Assembly (NCBI GenBank): GCA_012845835.1
Contig: JABAKD010000021.1
Coordinates: 14,910,935 to 14,974,934 of the forward strand
Origin: Undaria pinnatifida
Taxonomy: Eukaryota > Sar > Phaeophyceae > Laminariales > Alariaceae
Length of the DNA stretch: 64,000 nucleotides
Reading direction: 5' to 3'
The notes beneath the pieces are model-generated. The model searched no databases, was not told the origin of the DNA, and worked only from the letters and a program-made list of their open reading frames with translations. Shown piece after piece: positions 43,485 through 54,500 of the stretch (the first letter of the stretch is position 1; each line of letters starts with the position of its first letter). Both the position numbers and the translations under genes were made by a program.

Positions 43485-44030
43485 CTGTCAAGCAGACATG
43501 CACGTTGCCGCCATGAATTCTGCGCGGGTCATGGGCAAGCCGCACGTGCACTGACGCTTGTACTGCTTCGCTTGGGCGCAGTTCAAGTAGCCGAGGCTGT
43601 TGAGGCTGTTGACAGATTTCCCCGAAGGGGTGTCGCGGGCGGATGCAAGGCGGCAGGGGGGTTGTGTGAGATCCTCATGCAAATACGAAAGCGCAAGGGG
43701 GCGCAGGTAGCACAGTACCCGCGGTACGCGTACTCGTACGAGTACATACGAAGAGACAAAATCGCGTACAGCTACGTAGGCGCGCTGCGGTTGAACGCGG
43801 ACGTACGCGCTGGTGACCGGCGCGCCTACAAGAGCGACTGCGTTGTTCTTACGTGCTTGCACCAACTTGTACGAAGAGAGCATGAGAGCAACCAGCACGT
43901 CAAGCGTACACAACAGCCTACACCCAGAAGAGACATCAGAAGGTGCTGTGTGTGATATAATAGTAATAACATACCCTTGCACAACCCAACGCACGTGCAG
44001 ACAGCAGCACGACCACCGCTGTACGAGTAT
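43485..44030. other. No assigned gene
   Basis: Overlapping frames on both strands (204 codons plus, 168 codons minus), neither with a recognisable domain. Rich in TACGAGTA and CGTACGCG palindromes near 43720-43820. Confidence 0.35.
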
Positions 44031-44640
44031 ATATTATATTATCAAAATTAAAATACACTCCAGCTGTGAGTATATATTATATTATCAAAATTAAAATACA
44101 CTCCAGCGGTGAGATCGAGTGTTTTGTCGAAACTCATTGCAAGCTGTGTGTGATACTCCGATCGCGCGTATTACGGGTTGTGTGTCATTAAGGATATAGG
44201 TCGGCGACTCCAATTGCAACTACAGTGTAGCTATCAGGGTCAACAGGGTGATGTTGGGCAGTCTGTGCGCGGAGACTATAAAACCCGTTTCGGAGGGGGA
44301 CAAAATCTGACAGCTGTTGAAGGAAATGCATCAGTTTGTCAAGTGAATCCTGTAAGTCGAATATCCGGTGAGGGGAGGGCGGAGTTTTGAAGGACGTGTG
44401 TGGGGCTGATTTTGATCAAAAGGGGGGCGGGAGGGGGGGAGGGGGGGGAGGGGACGGGTGGGGCAGGTCAATTTGTGCGTGGAAGCTGTAAAACCTTCTT
44501 GTGGGGGAGGGGGGGGGGATGTGGCGGAGGGGGCGGGGGGCGGGGGGGCGGGGGGGTTAGGTCGCATAGATGTACGGGTTTGCTATACGCGTGGTGCTAG
44601 GTCTAGGCGATGGTGCGGGTGGTGGGGAAGGAGGTATTAT
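44031..44640 (-). mobile_element. Retroposon C, third long copy
   Basis: Plus-strand match to 5835-6440: stem-loop core at 44095-44190, GATATAGGTCGGCGACTCC, TGATGTTGGGCAGTCTGTG, TTTTGATCAAAAGGGGGGCG, G-rich tracts at 44428-44550, then GGTCTAGGCGATGGTGCGGG. The 3' end carries a 44-bp tandem duplication (GAGTATATATTATATTATCA then AAATTAAAATACACTCCAGC, twice), giving two tandem element ends. Confidence 0.8.
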
Positions 44641-45500
44641 ATGCACGAGTATATACGAGCACCAATAAAATTACTCGTACGAGAAAAAACGAATAGAGTA
44701 TACGCTCGTGCGTAGGTTCGCGTACAGCAGTACAAAGGTATCAATACGGTCGGAATTATAATGACCATGCTTATTTTATTATTATGGACAAACGACCCTT
44801 ACATTTCATGCCATACTGGTCCAAAACGCGTACGTGTAGGTACCGTAAAAAACACAGCATCAAATAAAAGAATATCGCGATTAAGAATTTGATATCTGCG
44901 AACACACAAAGCTTGCCGAACTTACCTGGTGTAAGCACTGCAATCTCCCCCGCTGGTGTCGACCCTAGCAAGCTGTGGACTGTGTCAGCACTGGCGGCTT
45001 TGCCTCTCGCGCTGTGTTGCCAGCAGGCACGCATCGCTAGCCGCGAGAGCCTCCTCACGGGTGTCAAACCGAACAGAGGTCTTCCTAACCGATCGATGCC
45101 CTGTCCTTCAGGTGAAGTTGAGCCAGAGCTTGTGCTTCCCAGACCCACGCTCAGCGTAATAGCGGACGTCGGACGTCTTCGTCCATGGGCTGCTAGTGCT
45201 CGTACCCGCAGGCGAGCTGGGCGCCATGTTTCTCGCGCTCGTGTGGGTGCTGGAGTGTGCTTGTCGTACGAGATGCGATGTGGGATGGGTTGCTTTCTTT
45301 CCAGTTTTTTTTTCATTCCGCCGCATAAAAAAACGGTTATAAAATGTTTCTTCCCGCTGAAAAAGCTAAATGAACTACTCGAAAAACCAAAAGCAATGCA
45401 TTGTGCGAACGTGCCCAATCAGCATACAACATAGACGTGCATGACCGCTTTGATTGGCTGATCAAGGGAGTATGGTCAGCTCCGGCTACTTTGTCGTCGT
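44641..45500 (-). pseudogene. Possible AP2-like domain fragment within unassigned region
   Basis: On the minus strand around 45230-45010, TSDVRYYAERGSGKHKLWLN, an in-frame TGA, then TSVRFDTREEALAASDACLL resemble the strand-and-helix pattern of AP2-type DNA-binding domains, where a Trp-rich strand precedes an FxTxEEA helix. Two other frames are longer but look less protein-like. The interruption and lack of the usual start make this a fragment at best. Confidence 0.25.
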
Positions 45501-46210
45501 TCATGAGATATGAACAGACGAGCTGAAAAACTGATCACGGCTGGCCCAGCTCGTAAAACTACTGCAATTAATACTGCAAAAACTACCCCCACTGCCAGTA
45601 GGACTAGTTCTTCTAGACGAACCTGAAGATGGTTCCGAGCCAGAGCTCTTTGTAGGTAGTTCCTGCCGAGCAGTCGGAAAATGCGCACCCGCCTCCCCGC
45701 CCCCCGGATAGCAACTAGTCTCCGAGAACCGAGCGCGCGCCGGAGCTGCAAGACCCCCCAACATCGCCTGAGCGAGTTGAAAACCCATATTATACCTTGA
45801 TCAAACGTAAAAAAGCCACAAGAGGGGAACAAACAGGGCGGACGCAAGGAATACAACCGGCATAATAGCTTGAAGGCTTGAGGGTAAAACGGGTAGAGAC
45901 GTAGGAAAGCAGCCTGTGAGACTGCCCACCCGACATCGCCTGCACGATATGAAGATCTACCTTGTCCTCCACCGAAAGGGCACCGCACATGACGGAAGCA
46001 GGAGTTACATTAATACAAGCGGCATTTGTGTTGAGTGAAACCGGGTTGAAAGGGATTACAAGGCCAGCAGGCTGTAAGACGCCCAACATCGCCGACTTGA
46101 GCTGAAAAACTCATATTTCAGATCTCGCCAAACGTACACAGGCAGCAAGGTGAAACGCACAGGGCAAAGCGGGGGCGGGAGTAGCACGAATACAACGAGC
46201 CACCCAGTGA
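45501..46210 (-). repeat. Three direct repeats of ~150 bp with a shared peptide motif
   Basis: Copies at about 45745-45900, 45918-46065 and 46066-46210 share ACATCGCC, a GAGTTGAAAA or GAGCTGAAAAAC motif and ATATT. On the minus strand each encodes a related start: QLAQAMLGGLAAP, HIVQAMSGGQSH and QLKSAMLGVLQPAG, one of them just after an acceptor-like TTTTTCAG. This may be a duplicated exon of an unknown gene. The first copy continues in a 95-codon frame to 45501 rich in Ser. Confidence 0.5.
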
Positions 46211-46689
46211 TACGGCATCATAGCAGTGAGTTGGCTGCACTTCGGCTATCGGTCGTTACTAGTTAGATGGAGTAAAAAAGGCCATCCAGTGAATATTCAT
46301 AATCGACTTGGCATCTATTGCTGTTGCAAGTTCTTGGCCACGGCATGGCCAAACTCGTGTCTTGAAGCCCTTCTCCAATACTTGTAGAGGCTTGCTTTAG
46401 ACGCTACTTGGTGCCCTACGCGCCGTATTTCCGTAAGCAAGCGCGCTATACCTGCGCTTCAAAAGGGGCAGCACCGCACGTTTGTGCACAACCGAAACGC
46501 CGATTTAGACCCGAACTCCCCAGAAACGAAAAACCGGCCACAGCACTTGTAGCAACGAGAGTGGGACCAGTTTTAGAGGGCTTGGTTAAACGCTTTTGTT
46601 TGTCCTTTCAAGAACAGAGGGAGAGCAGTAGAACAAGTTTGAGGGCAATGGGACAACTACTGCTGTTGAGTGTTCCCAGTGGTCCAATA
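46211..46689. other. No recognisable gene
   Basis: Short plus-strand frame (46408-46749) without domain. No repeat boundary seen. Confidence 0.35.
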
Positions 46690-46795
46690 CGGTCATACGC
46701 GCGATCGGAGTATCACACACAGCTTGCGAAGATGAGTTTCGACATCTAATCGTCATCTTCGACCTCACAGCTGGAGTGTATTTTGATCTTCATTT
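46690..46795 (-). mobile_element. Retroposon C, solo 3' end
   Basis: CGCGATCGGAGTATCACACA, AGCTTGCGAAGATGAGTTTC, then GACCTCACAGCTGGAGTG and ATTTTGATCTTCATTTTTTT. A well-preserved terminal copy in forward 5'-to-3' sense, ending in a T-rich tail. Confidence 0.7.
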
Positions 46796-46811
46796 TTTTT
46801 TTCCAACATAC

Positions 46812-47190
46812 CCTGGTAGCTTTAAATAGTACAATACTAGTACATAGTAAGCCGCGTAGTTGTTGAGGCCGACGTCGTTGGTTCGAATCTCACAAAGGGA
46901 CTCTTTCCTACATCGAGAGGCCGAGAGCGCGAGAGCGTGAGTTGGCGAAATTCGATGGAAATATCGAATACCGGTATCAATTAATAGCGTACGTAAAAAG
47001 GCGGGAAAATGGGAGCGCTGAAACCTTTGCGCGATGAAAGATGTAAAAACGAAAACCCCTCAATTTGTGGACCATGCGCCGGCGGCTGATGCTCGTATAC
47101 CGTTTTCATGATAAAAAATGAAGGTCAAGTACCGGGGGGAAGAAGGGAAGACACCCGCGACCACGGCTTGTCCAGAAGGTCGTTGCCGGT
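46812..47190 (+). mobile_element. tRNA-headed SINE, plus-strand copy
   Basis: A tRNA-like head with B box GGTTCGAATCT (46880-46890), then the body blocks GAGCGCGAGAGCGTGAGTTG, ATGAAGGTCAAG.ACCGGGG, GAAGAAGGGA and CCACGGCTTGTCCAGAAG shared with minus-strand copies. It contains an internal insertion of about 60 bp relative to them, and the poly(A) tail is lost. Confidence 0.65.
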
Positions 47191-48799
47191 CAGAAATTTT
47201 ACCAGGCACGAGTTAAGAACATCTTACGAGGTGAGCTTGAGAAGCAGAAGAAAACACAAAACATGTACTTTCGGATCGTCGGCAAAAAACACCACCAGAT
47301 CCTCTTGGTTCGATCGTTGCCTTCAACCTTGCTCGTTGAGTCCTTGTGATAGCGGTATTGCGCTTTTTGGGGTTCTTTCGTCTTTTCGCTTTCCACATGT
47401 GTTTTTTTACGGGACGCCGATTTTCCTTTTTGAAAAGCATCCACGAAAAAGCTGGTCATATCATACGTGTGTACAACGAAGCACCATACGACGTACCTCG
47501 GGCGGGGGGAAAAAAGACGCACGAGTACTGGTACTGACTGGTACTCACTGGTACTGCTGTTTGATAACGTAAATACCTGGATAAGAGCATAAACGGGGGG
47601 CACACGACTGATACACACAATCGTACGACACCGGCTCGCTAAAACTTTAGGGTGCGTAGGGTATTGAAAACGGAACGCAGAATGAACAAAGCTCCGAGCA
47701 ATATCGGATGATACAGATAAGGTTGGGTCTATTTTACAAAAATTGAAAAACGTCAACCGTGAGAACGACCGATTGAATGGTTAAAACTCAATTTGGCAAG
47801 CTGCGTGGTACTGCTGTACACTGTACATCTATATTTCGCTTCGTAATACACATAGCAGAAGTGGTTGCACAAAATTTACGGAAGGTCGTTCGCGCGTGTA
47901 ATACAAAGATGAGTATAGACCTGAAATTCGTCAAACTGACGTCCTTGAAAATGAGTTAAAAAATATATCGAATCAACACGAAAGACATACCGGTAGGTCG
48001 GTGACTCCCCTGGATGCTGTCAGGGTCAAAAGGACGATTTCCCATAAATATCTATTTGGAGGAACGGTCCAATATCAATATTCGCGGTGAAATGACGCAC
48101 GCCCGGCGTTATTTCGTATCATTTTCGGGCAAACTATGTCTCAAATCAGAGATACCAACTCTTGAGGGAAATTACCATTTTGAACTTCCACACACACATC
48201 ATGGGGACAAACAACTTGAATTAGACCCAGCCAAACTTTGCAGTAGGAAAATGGTTCACAACCAAACGGTTCTTACTTTTCGTTCAATGTCGTACGTCGA
48301 ATTCGGCTAAACGGAAGACCGCGGTTTGACCCCTTGCTTGACCGACCTCCAAGATTAAACGCTAGATATCTATGCCAAAAAATGCCTTGACGCGTCCAAC
48401 AATGCCGGTCTTCAAAAAGCATTTGCTTTTTCCTCGCGCTGTATAGTTTTTTTATTTCCTTTCTCCGAAAGGAAAAAAATTAGGGGCATGGGCCGAGAGC
48501 CGAAAGGGATTTGTGGTTATACGTGCGTGGGCCGTGCTTGGTGGAAAGGAAAACCAGGGCCCGGGGAGAGGCGCGTAACGCAAGTCGCAGCCTAGGCCGG
48601 GCGCAATGTTGTGCCTACTGTTCGTTTCCGCGGGAAGAGGGTGGCCGGGGCGGGGTGTCTGCTGATCCTGCTTTGCCTGAGAACGCATTCGGCAAAAAAT
48701 ACACCCGTGGTAAGTGAGTGAAACCGTGAAACCATACACAAGCAGACCGGGAAGGGGGTGGGCGGCTTGGATTCCGCTTTCCCTGCTCTTAGTTCTCAC
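47191..48799. other. No assigned gene; two retroposon C cores
   Basis: 47755-47815 (plus-read CCGTGAGAACGACCG, GCAAGCTGCGTGG) and 47885-47945 (minus orientation, ACAAAGATGAGTATAGACC) are divergent retroposon C cores facing each other. 47530-47560 has a small TGGTACTG repeat. Frames here lack domains. Confidence 0.4.
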
Positions 48800-48933
48800 C
48801 TACGACGATCGAGAGGCACACGAAGATGTTCTGCGTCTCCGGGGGCTGGATCACTGGCCCGGCCCCTCCGCCCATGGTGATCCTCCGGCAGGGATTTAAT
48901 CGCTCCCGCGCCCGCGCGGCGCGCTGCTGAAAG
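48800..48933 (-). CDS. Candidate exon, unknown protein
   Basis: Minus-strand acceptor TTCTTTCCGCAG at 48934 and donor GTAG|GTGAGA at 48800 bound 134 bp. It includes ATCACCATGGGC (ATG at 48875 in good start context) encoding MGGGAGPVIQPPETQNIFVC then LSIVV. The frame is open across the whole exon, preceded by QQRAARARERLNPCRRIT. It ends at phase 1. A downstream acceptor TTCTCAG near 48690 would add about 20 codons before a stop, giving a very small protein. No family recognised. Confidence 0.3.
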
Positions 48934-49080
48934 CTGCGGAAAGAAAAACGAAGGGTTTGCACGGTGTGATATCGAAAATGTTTGTATAGGGGAGGATAAC
49001 TACTATCCCGCTGTCCCGCTGTGTGCTGTGTGCCAAGGTCAGAGTCGCCAACACAAAACAGCGCGAGTGCCTTGCAAGTG

Positions 49081-49170
49081 ATGGAGCGCTCTGCAGGCCA
49101 GAGAGAAGATATGAGGCCTTCCTGCCCGTCGTATGTTACGTCACTCAAGGAGATCCTCAATCTGGACAAG
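49081..49170 (+). CDS. Candidate first exon, unknown protein
   Basis: ATG at 49081 opens exactly 30 codons ending in AAG|GTAAGG, a near-consensus donor: MERSAGQREDMRPS then CPSYVTSLKEILNLDK. The downstream exon was not found. It is divergent from the candidate minus-strand exon at 48933-48800, with about 147 bp between, as expected for genes sharing a bidirectional promoter. Confidence 0.3.
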
Positions 49171-49732
49171 GTAAGGGTGGCGAGCGCGGCGGATTGATTT
49201 GTTACGGTTGCCCATTTTCTTCCGTGTTCGAGTTTAAAATATGGAAGCTCATTTTGGGCATAAATATAAGGATCATGTTATATATGTATTAATTAATTTA
49301 CATACATAATATTTCCGTTCAATTTGGTTTAGGTACGATGGGGGGGTGCCTGTGGCACCTGGGTAGCCGTACTGCTGTCATGGGTGTGTATACGAGCGCA
49401 TGACAGCCTGTCCACGCAACCAGCGACTCGTACGCTTACCACTAAAACCTGGCACCGTCCGCTGCTAACGATGCTGTTGCTTTCGAATGCTGGCTTGTAG
49501 CAGCAACTGCATACGAGTATGTCACAGCAGTTCTGCACTGCACTTGTGATCTGCTTTGCAGTACAGGCTGGTTCAAGTACAACCCCACACATTACCTCCC
49601 CCACGAATACCGCTCGCAATATCTACGAAGTCAAAGAGTGAGTATTTGGTATCATATCAGTGACCCCCATGACCAGTGGAAGAGGGGGACGTGACAAAAA
49701 AGAGACAAAACGGCCTCGGGCTGTCCCTATTA
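49171..49732. other. No recognisable gene
   Basis: Possible intron of the preceding candidate. No second exon identified. Contains TACGAGTA-type palindromes at about 49390, 49428 and 49513. Confidence 0.35.
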
Positions 49733-50546
49733 AGGGCCCGAATTAACGAGGAACTTGCAAAATCGAATTTCGATTTTTTTTTTTTAATTTCATGAAAAAT
49801 ACACGAAAAATTCAACTTTGGTTCTTATCAAGGAACGGCGCAGTGCGTTCTAGGAAATAAAAAAATTCTAAAAACGCAAAAGGGTCAACGAACACCCGTG
49901 GGTAACGGCCGAGGCGAGCGATGGCTCGCGTCCTCCCCGGAGCGCCGCGGCTAGCCGCAGATTCTTTTGGCCGGCAGCGGCTTGGAGGCTATGGCTCTAG
50001 GTGTCTCTTGGATGGGCTGGCGCCACCCCGCCGCCCGACACGGGCAGCAGCGACGGGGATATAGCTGTCGAACTTCTGAGCGAAGTCATCATGTGGTAGT
50101 TGGTCGTGTAACTTTCGAGGTGCAGGGGGACAGAAAACTGGGTTTGCGGCGGTCTCGGTTGTTTTCGAAGCGTCGCAGGCGGTCTAGGCTGTGCTAAGGA
50201 CCTTCGGAGGCCGCGCTGCGGCTGCTCCGGTGGTCCTACCTCTCGCAATGTTGGCTGCTCGCCTCTCAATCAGCCGACGACATGGCACCAATTCGCGTGG
50301 CCGGCTTCGGTTACACAGAACAAGCCATGTCTAGGTGGACAAACTCCCTAAATTCAATTTCGATTTTCGACAAAATTCGACCGAGAAAGTCTTTTTTTAC
50401 TTCTTTGTTGAATTTGATTTTTCGTAATAATTCTGAGAATGCCTGCTTGGTGATTCATTTCTTGACCAATCAGATGCAAATTAAATTAAATTCTATAAAA
50501 AAAAATCGAAATTCGATTTTGCAAGTTCCTCGTTAATACGGGCCCT
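49733..50546. mobile_element. Non-autonomous TIR element J, intact copy
   Basis: Left end AGGGCCCGAATTAACGAGG and right end complement (CCTCGTTAATACGGGCCCT) continue inward through AACTTGCAAAATCGAA for about 45 bp of inverted repeat. The interior is GC-rich with a bipartite structure and no transposase. A second copy, broken into three, begins at 52250. Target-site duplication is not clear (left flank CCTATTA, right flank AACAGG). Confidence 0.85.
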
Positions 50547-51644
50547 AACAGGAGCCAAACTCGTATCGACCAATGACAGGCCTTCAATTTTTTTGTCGAT
50601 AATATTCAGGCTTTTTTCTCACGGGGGAAAACAAATTGCGCCGCCTTTAGCACACGGTCCGGTGGGACGTACGTACTCCAAGGCATGTCTGTATGTCTGT
50701 AGATATTTTCGCGCAAAAAAATGAAGATCTGACCTGCCTGTGTTCAACATAAAGCAGAATCTACCGAAAAAACTGGATCGTAAACTAAAATCAAGTCATT
50801 TGAACGAAATAACAACGTATCATGCTCGTTGTTACGAACTAAAAGGCCATTGTTTATGGTACCCCGATCCAGGTCACAGATGTTCCTGACATTCGTTTCG
50901 CCGGCTAAAGATCAACATGCCGACGAAACATTTCCAAACAGTGTGTATGGTAATAACATAAAAACGAGTCTTGATGCAGAAGCTAACAGCAATGCTCAAT
51001 ATATTCGTTGGGATTTTTCAGAGGGGCGGTTGCACGATTTCGAAATTCCGAAACACACACAAACGCGCCGCAGCGCCACAACACGCTACAGACCCATGGC
51101 GATCGAGGTGCACAAGGGTCGAGCGGCAGCTGCTCGGCAAATAGTCCAGGGGGCTGCATCTTCGCGAAATGCTGCTGTTCTGTGCGTGCATGCGCACGGG
51201 GGCGAATTTGCGGCCTAACCTCGAGATAACATCTGGAGAAGAAATACCTTGTCCCGATCTCAGCCTGGTGAGATCGGGACGAAACACCCCTTTTCGGTGG
51301 ATTTTCCGATCTTGGAAATTGTCAGAACCAACATTCGTCTCCACATGCAGTGTACACAGATCTAACTGTAGGCGAGTTTTGTATAGATCAAGATCTATGG
51401 CCTACGTCGGGGTACCATAAACAGTGGCCTAAGTCCAAATGTCCACGCCGTTTTTGAGAGATAGACACTGAAACTTTGCACACGTATTCTACATGCACAT
51501 CCCGAGGCCTGGCCCGCGGGTTTTTCCTCTTTTCTCTTCTTTTTTCGCCGAAAAAAATTGGGCTAAGGTGGTCCACATTTTCCCCAAAATCTTAACTGAC
51601 GAAAAATCAGGGAAAAAAAAAATGGCATCGGGCGAGGTCTTCGC
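50547..51644. other. No assigned gene; perfect hairpin inside
   Basis: Contains a perfect 12-bp hairpin at 51251-51280 (GTCCCGATCTCA, loop GCCTGG, then complement). A plus-strand frame of 129 codons (50829-51218) has no known domain. Confidence 0.4.
51251..51280. other. Perfect 12-bp hairpin
   Basis: GTCCCGATCTCA, six-base loop GCCTGG, TGAGATCGGGAC. No poly-T follows and no adjacent gene is defined, so its role (element end, RNA structure or terminator-like) is open. Confidence 0.7.
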
Positions 51645-52085
51645 ATGGGCACATAGCTTTTTCGTCTTGTTTCGTTTTTTCTTCTCTTTTCTTTCCTTTC
51701 CTTTATCTTCTTTTCTTTTCTTTGTTTCTTTTTCTCCAATTGACTTATGCCTGTCGTGCGTATGCGTAGTGATAGATACTACGTGTAATATATACGTGGT
51801 AGTCTTCCTTGGGTGGCAATCGGAATATTTGGTTTCTCCAGGCGTGAGTAGTGAGACATATGCACCGGCCTGGACCTGGCACATCGTAGACTGACTCCCG
51901 ATTTCACTTTTATATGTTTCTGGTGGAGGCATGAATTGCGTCAGCTGTGATATATGCGTGTACCACCTTGGGTTGTGTGTTTTTTTCCCTGGGGTATTCC
52001 TCAGCTCCAGAGTGACTGGAGCCTGTCCTGTGACCACGGACTTGATTATGCGAGTTAATGTGAGAACAACAACAACAACAACAAT
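51645..52085 (+). mobile_element. (CAA)-tailed retroposon B, copy 2
   Basis: Runs from a pyrimidine tract (51665-51735) through CAATTGACTTATGCCTG, TTTCACTTTTATATGTTTCT, TGGGGTATTCCTCAGCTCC, GTGACCACGGACTTGATTA and GCGAGTTAATGTGAG to the tail (AACAACAACAACAACAACAA at about 52065-52084). About 94 percent identical by eye to the inverted copy at 1729-2145. Confidence 0.85.
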
Positions 52086-52249
52086 AGAAGACGCGTGCAA
52101 AATTTCACGGTCTGAATCGGAGAAACGGCGTGGGCATTCGCCGGGGAATACATTTGGGGTTTTTAACGTGAACCAGCCTGTAACTGGACTGGAAATCTCG
52201 TACTCAGGGCTCAGGGCCCAGACTAACGAAGAGCACGGGAAAACGTAAG

Positions 52250-52528
52250 TCGATTTTTTTTTCAAGTTCGTGAAAATTACACGAAGCATTCGACTCTGCT
52301 TCATATCAAGGAACGGCGTAGTGCGTTTTGAAATAAAAAAACGGAAAAGGGTCATGAACACCCGTGGGCAACGACCGAGGCGAGCGATGGCTCGCGTCCT
52401 CCCCGGAGCGTCGCGGCTAGCGGCAGATTGTTTTTGCCGGCAGCGACTAGGAGGCTATGGCTCTAGGCGTCTCTTGGATGGGCTGGCGCCGCTCCGCCGC
52501 CCCACACGGGCAGCAGCGACGGGGACAA
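52250..52528. mobile_element. TIR element J, copy 2, segment 1
   Basis: Matches 49785-50063 of the intact copy, including CGAGCGATGGCTCGCGTCC and TGGATGGGCTGGCGCC. The match stops abruptly after CAGCAGCGACGGGGA. The left TIR end is missing. Confidence 0.85.
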
Positions 52529-53430
52529 CAGGCTTGAACGTGGTACGACCGGTACCAGGTGTTTGCTCCGGCGCTGGCAACGTGAAACACATTTTGCGCA
52601 CATGAAAGTGGGGGTGCTTGTAGGGCAGATCGAGAGTGTAAAACGCCTTCCAGGTACGCTAGGAAAAGTGCCTGTGATGTATTTGGAAAAACCTACTTTC
52701 TATTTTTATTTTCCCCATGGCCTAAAAGTATTTATATACCCTCTACGAATTTTCTGGGAAAATTATTGCTTGAAATTTCCGGCAAAATTCTTGGGGAATA
52801 CAGCAAAAATCAACGCTTCTTCTTCGTAGATCGAGATGTTGTGTCCTAAAAACGGGGGAAAGATGGCGTTGGTTGTGTGGGCAACCCTCGAGAGGCGTTG
52901 GAGTAGTACCGTGTGCGCACGTGAGCGGCCGCTCAAAGCACTTCACCCGTGCTGCTGTACGGCAGCCTTTCACACGGCATTGGTTGTCATCTGCCGCTAG
53001 GACGCGTGAATGTGCGTGCCTGAGCATGACGGAAACAGGAAACGCGAGACGCATACGTGATGGGCAAAACAAGGGCGGGCGTGCGGCGACACACACAAAG
53101 AAGGGCGAGAGCACGGATGTGTGGCGGCAAACGCGAAGAAGTCACAGCAGTAGTAGTAGCCCGCCATAGCGCAGCCCAGAGGGCCCTCCTGGCCTTGCTA
53201 TGGTGGCAGCCACATCTATCTACCTCGTGTCCGTACGCGAAAGGGGTGGGTGGTGATTGATGTAGAGCGTTCGGAGGAGGACGTGATATAGTTGTGTGGG
53301 GAGGGTGGGGTGTGTGGGAGGCAATAAAAACTGGCTTGCAGCTTGCAGGGTCAAGAATCGACTTCAACCAAGGAGCTCCCCTCGCAGGATATATAACGCC
53401 CTGTGTTGTGGTTTGGGATCGTTCGGGTTC
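52529..53430. other. Insertion within element J, ~900 bp
   Basis: Sequence absent from the intact J copy. No clear terminal repeats, tail or protein. Two overlapping frames without domains. The junctions (GACGGGGA and GGTCGAACTGC) show no obvious duplicated target. Confidence 0.55.
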
Positions 53431-53755
53431 AATTAGCGGTCGAACTGCTGAGCGAAGTCGTGATGTGGCGATTTGTCGTGTAACCTTCGAGGTGCAGGGC
53501 GACGAAAAACTGGGTTTGCTTGCGGCGGTCTCGACTGTTTTCGAAGCGTCGCAGGCGGTCTAGGCTGTGCTAAGGGCCTTCGGAGGCCGCGCTGCTGCTG
53601 CTGCTCCGGTGGTCCTTGCTCTCGCAATGGTGGCTTCTCGCCTCTGAATTAGCCTACGACACGGCACCAATTCGCGTGGTCGACTTCGGTTGCATGGAAC
53701 ATGCCGTGCCTAGCTAGGTGCACAATTTCCTCAAATTGATTTCATTTTCGGTAAT
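53431..53755. mobile_element. TIR element J, copy 2, segment 2
   Basis: Matches about 50066-50380: GTCGAACT.CTGAGCGAAGTC, TTTCGAAGCGTCGCAGGCGG, CTTCGGAGGCCGCGCTGC and GGCACCAATTCGCGTGG occur in order. It breaks off after TTGATTTCATTTTCGG. Confidence 0.85.
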
Positions 53756-54499
53756 TTACAGGTCAAAGAGTACATCTTCCGCACAGGTACCAAATAGCTA
53801 TTTACGCCCTGCTGTAGTTGGCTGAGGGGAATCTTATGCTGCTCAATCGACCTAGAGTCATTCCAAGCCACAGCATCCCGGTCCGGCCGAACGCCTCTCC
53901 AAGCACGGCATCCAAACCGGCCGAGTCGACCTAGAGCCTTCGCAAGCAACAAGCATCCAAGCACAGGTCACTCCGTAGCGTTCCGTCTCGGGCTAGAGTT
54001 GGGGTTCTGGTTGGGTGATCGGCCTTAGGCGGCACGGCCAACGCCCCCCTAAATATTTAATATCAAGCGTTAACGCCTTTTAAGTGGAAACCCTGATTTT
54101 TTACTAGTTTACTTGAAGTTAGTATAGGGAGGATTTGGGGTCTCTCTTTTTTTTGCTTCGTCCCATTTATGATGCTCGCACTTATCTCGCTCTCCCTCCC
54201 AGCAGTAACTCAGATCCGGGGTCACATGGCCGGGCCCTTCTCGCCCCTCCCCACAACGGTATATACGTGTGTTCGTTTTTATCGCGAGAATTCAGCATTT
54301 CTTCCCTCGTTGACTCGCGTCGAATTGTGCCTACCCACGCTGCAGGGCGCGCTCTCAACAGAGTTGGTCATTTTTTTTCGCTGTTGCACATATTTGCAAC
54401 TAAATTCAAAATATCACCACGTTGGGAATCAAACCTAAGGACCAACGCTAGCAGTAGCATTCGAGTCTAACCACGTGACCACCGGGGCGACCGGCGCTG
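53756..54499. other. Second insertion within element J, carrying MITE D and a SINE
   Basis: The insertion contains a MITE D (54067-54150, minus) and a diverged SINE (54180-54500, minus). 53760-54060 shows no gene, but CAAGCA and CTCGGC motifs recur. Confidence 0.5.
54067..54150 (-). mobile_element. Short MITE D, minus copy
   Basis: TTAACGCCTTTTAAGTGGAAACC, then TTACTTGAAGTTAGTATAGG and GAGGATTTGGGGTCTC match the reverse of the family consensus. The right end has lost AGGGGTTAA. Confidence 0.6.
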
Positions 54500-54500
54500 G
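54180..54500 (-). mobile_element. tRNA-headed SINE, diverged copy
   Basis: Minus strand: GTCGCCCCGGTGGTCACGTG (A-box side), B box GGTTTGATTCC (54424-54434), then ATGCTGAATTCTCGCGATAA resembling the body of the other copies (TTGCTGAACCCTATGCGCGA) . About 65-70 percent by eye and therefore older or a subfamily with a different tRNA head. Confidence 0.5.

Noticed and set aside
44889..45434. 181-codon plus-strand and 215-codon minus-strand genes
   Set aside because: The two overlap almost fully, neither has a recognised domain, and a third frame shows a weak AP2-like pattern instead.
49733..50546. piggyBac-type element based on TTAA at the left edge
   Set aside because: The right edge reads CCCTAAC without TTAA, and the terminal bases are AGGG rather than CCY. 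No transposase is present.
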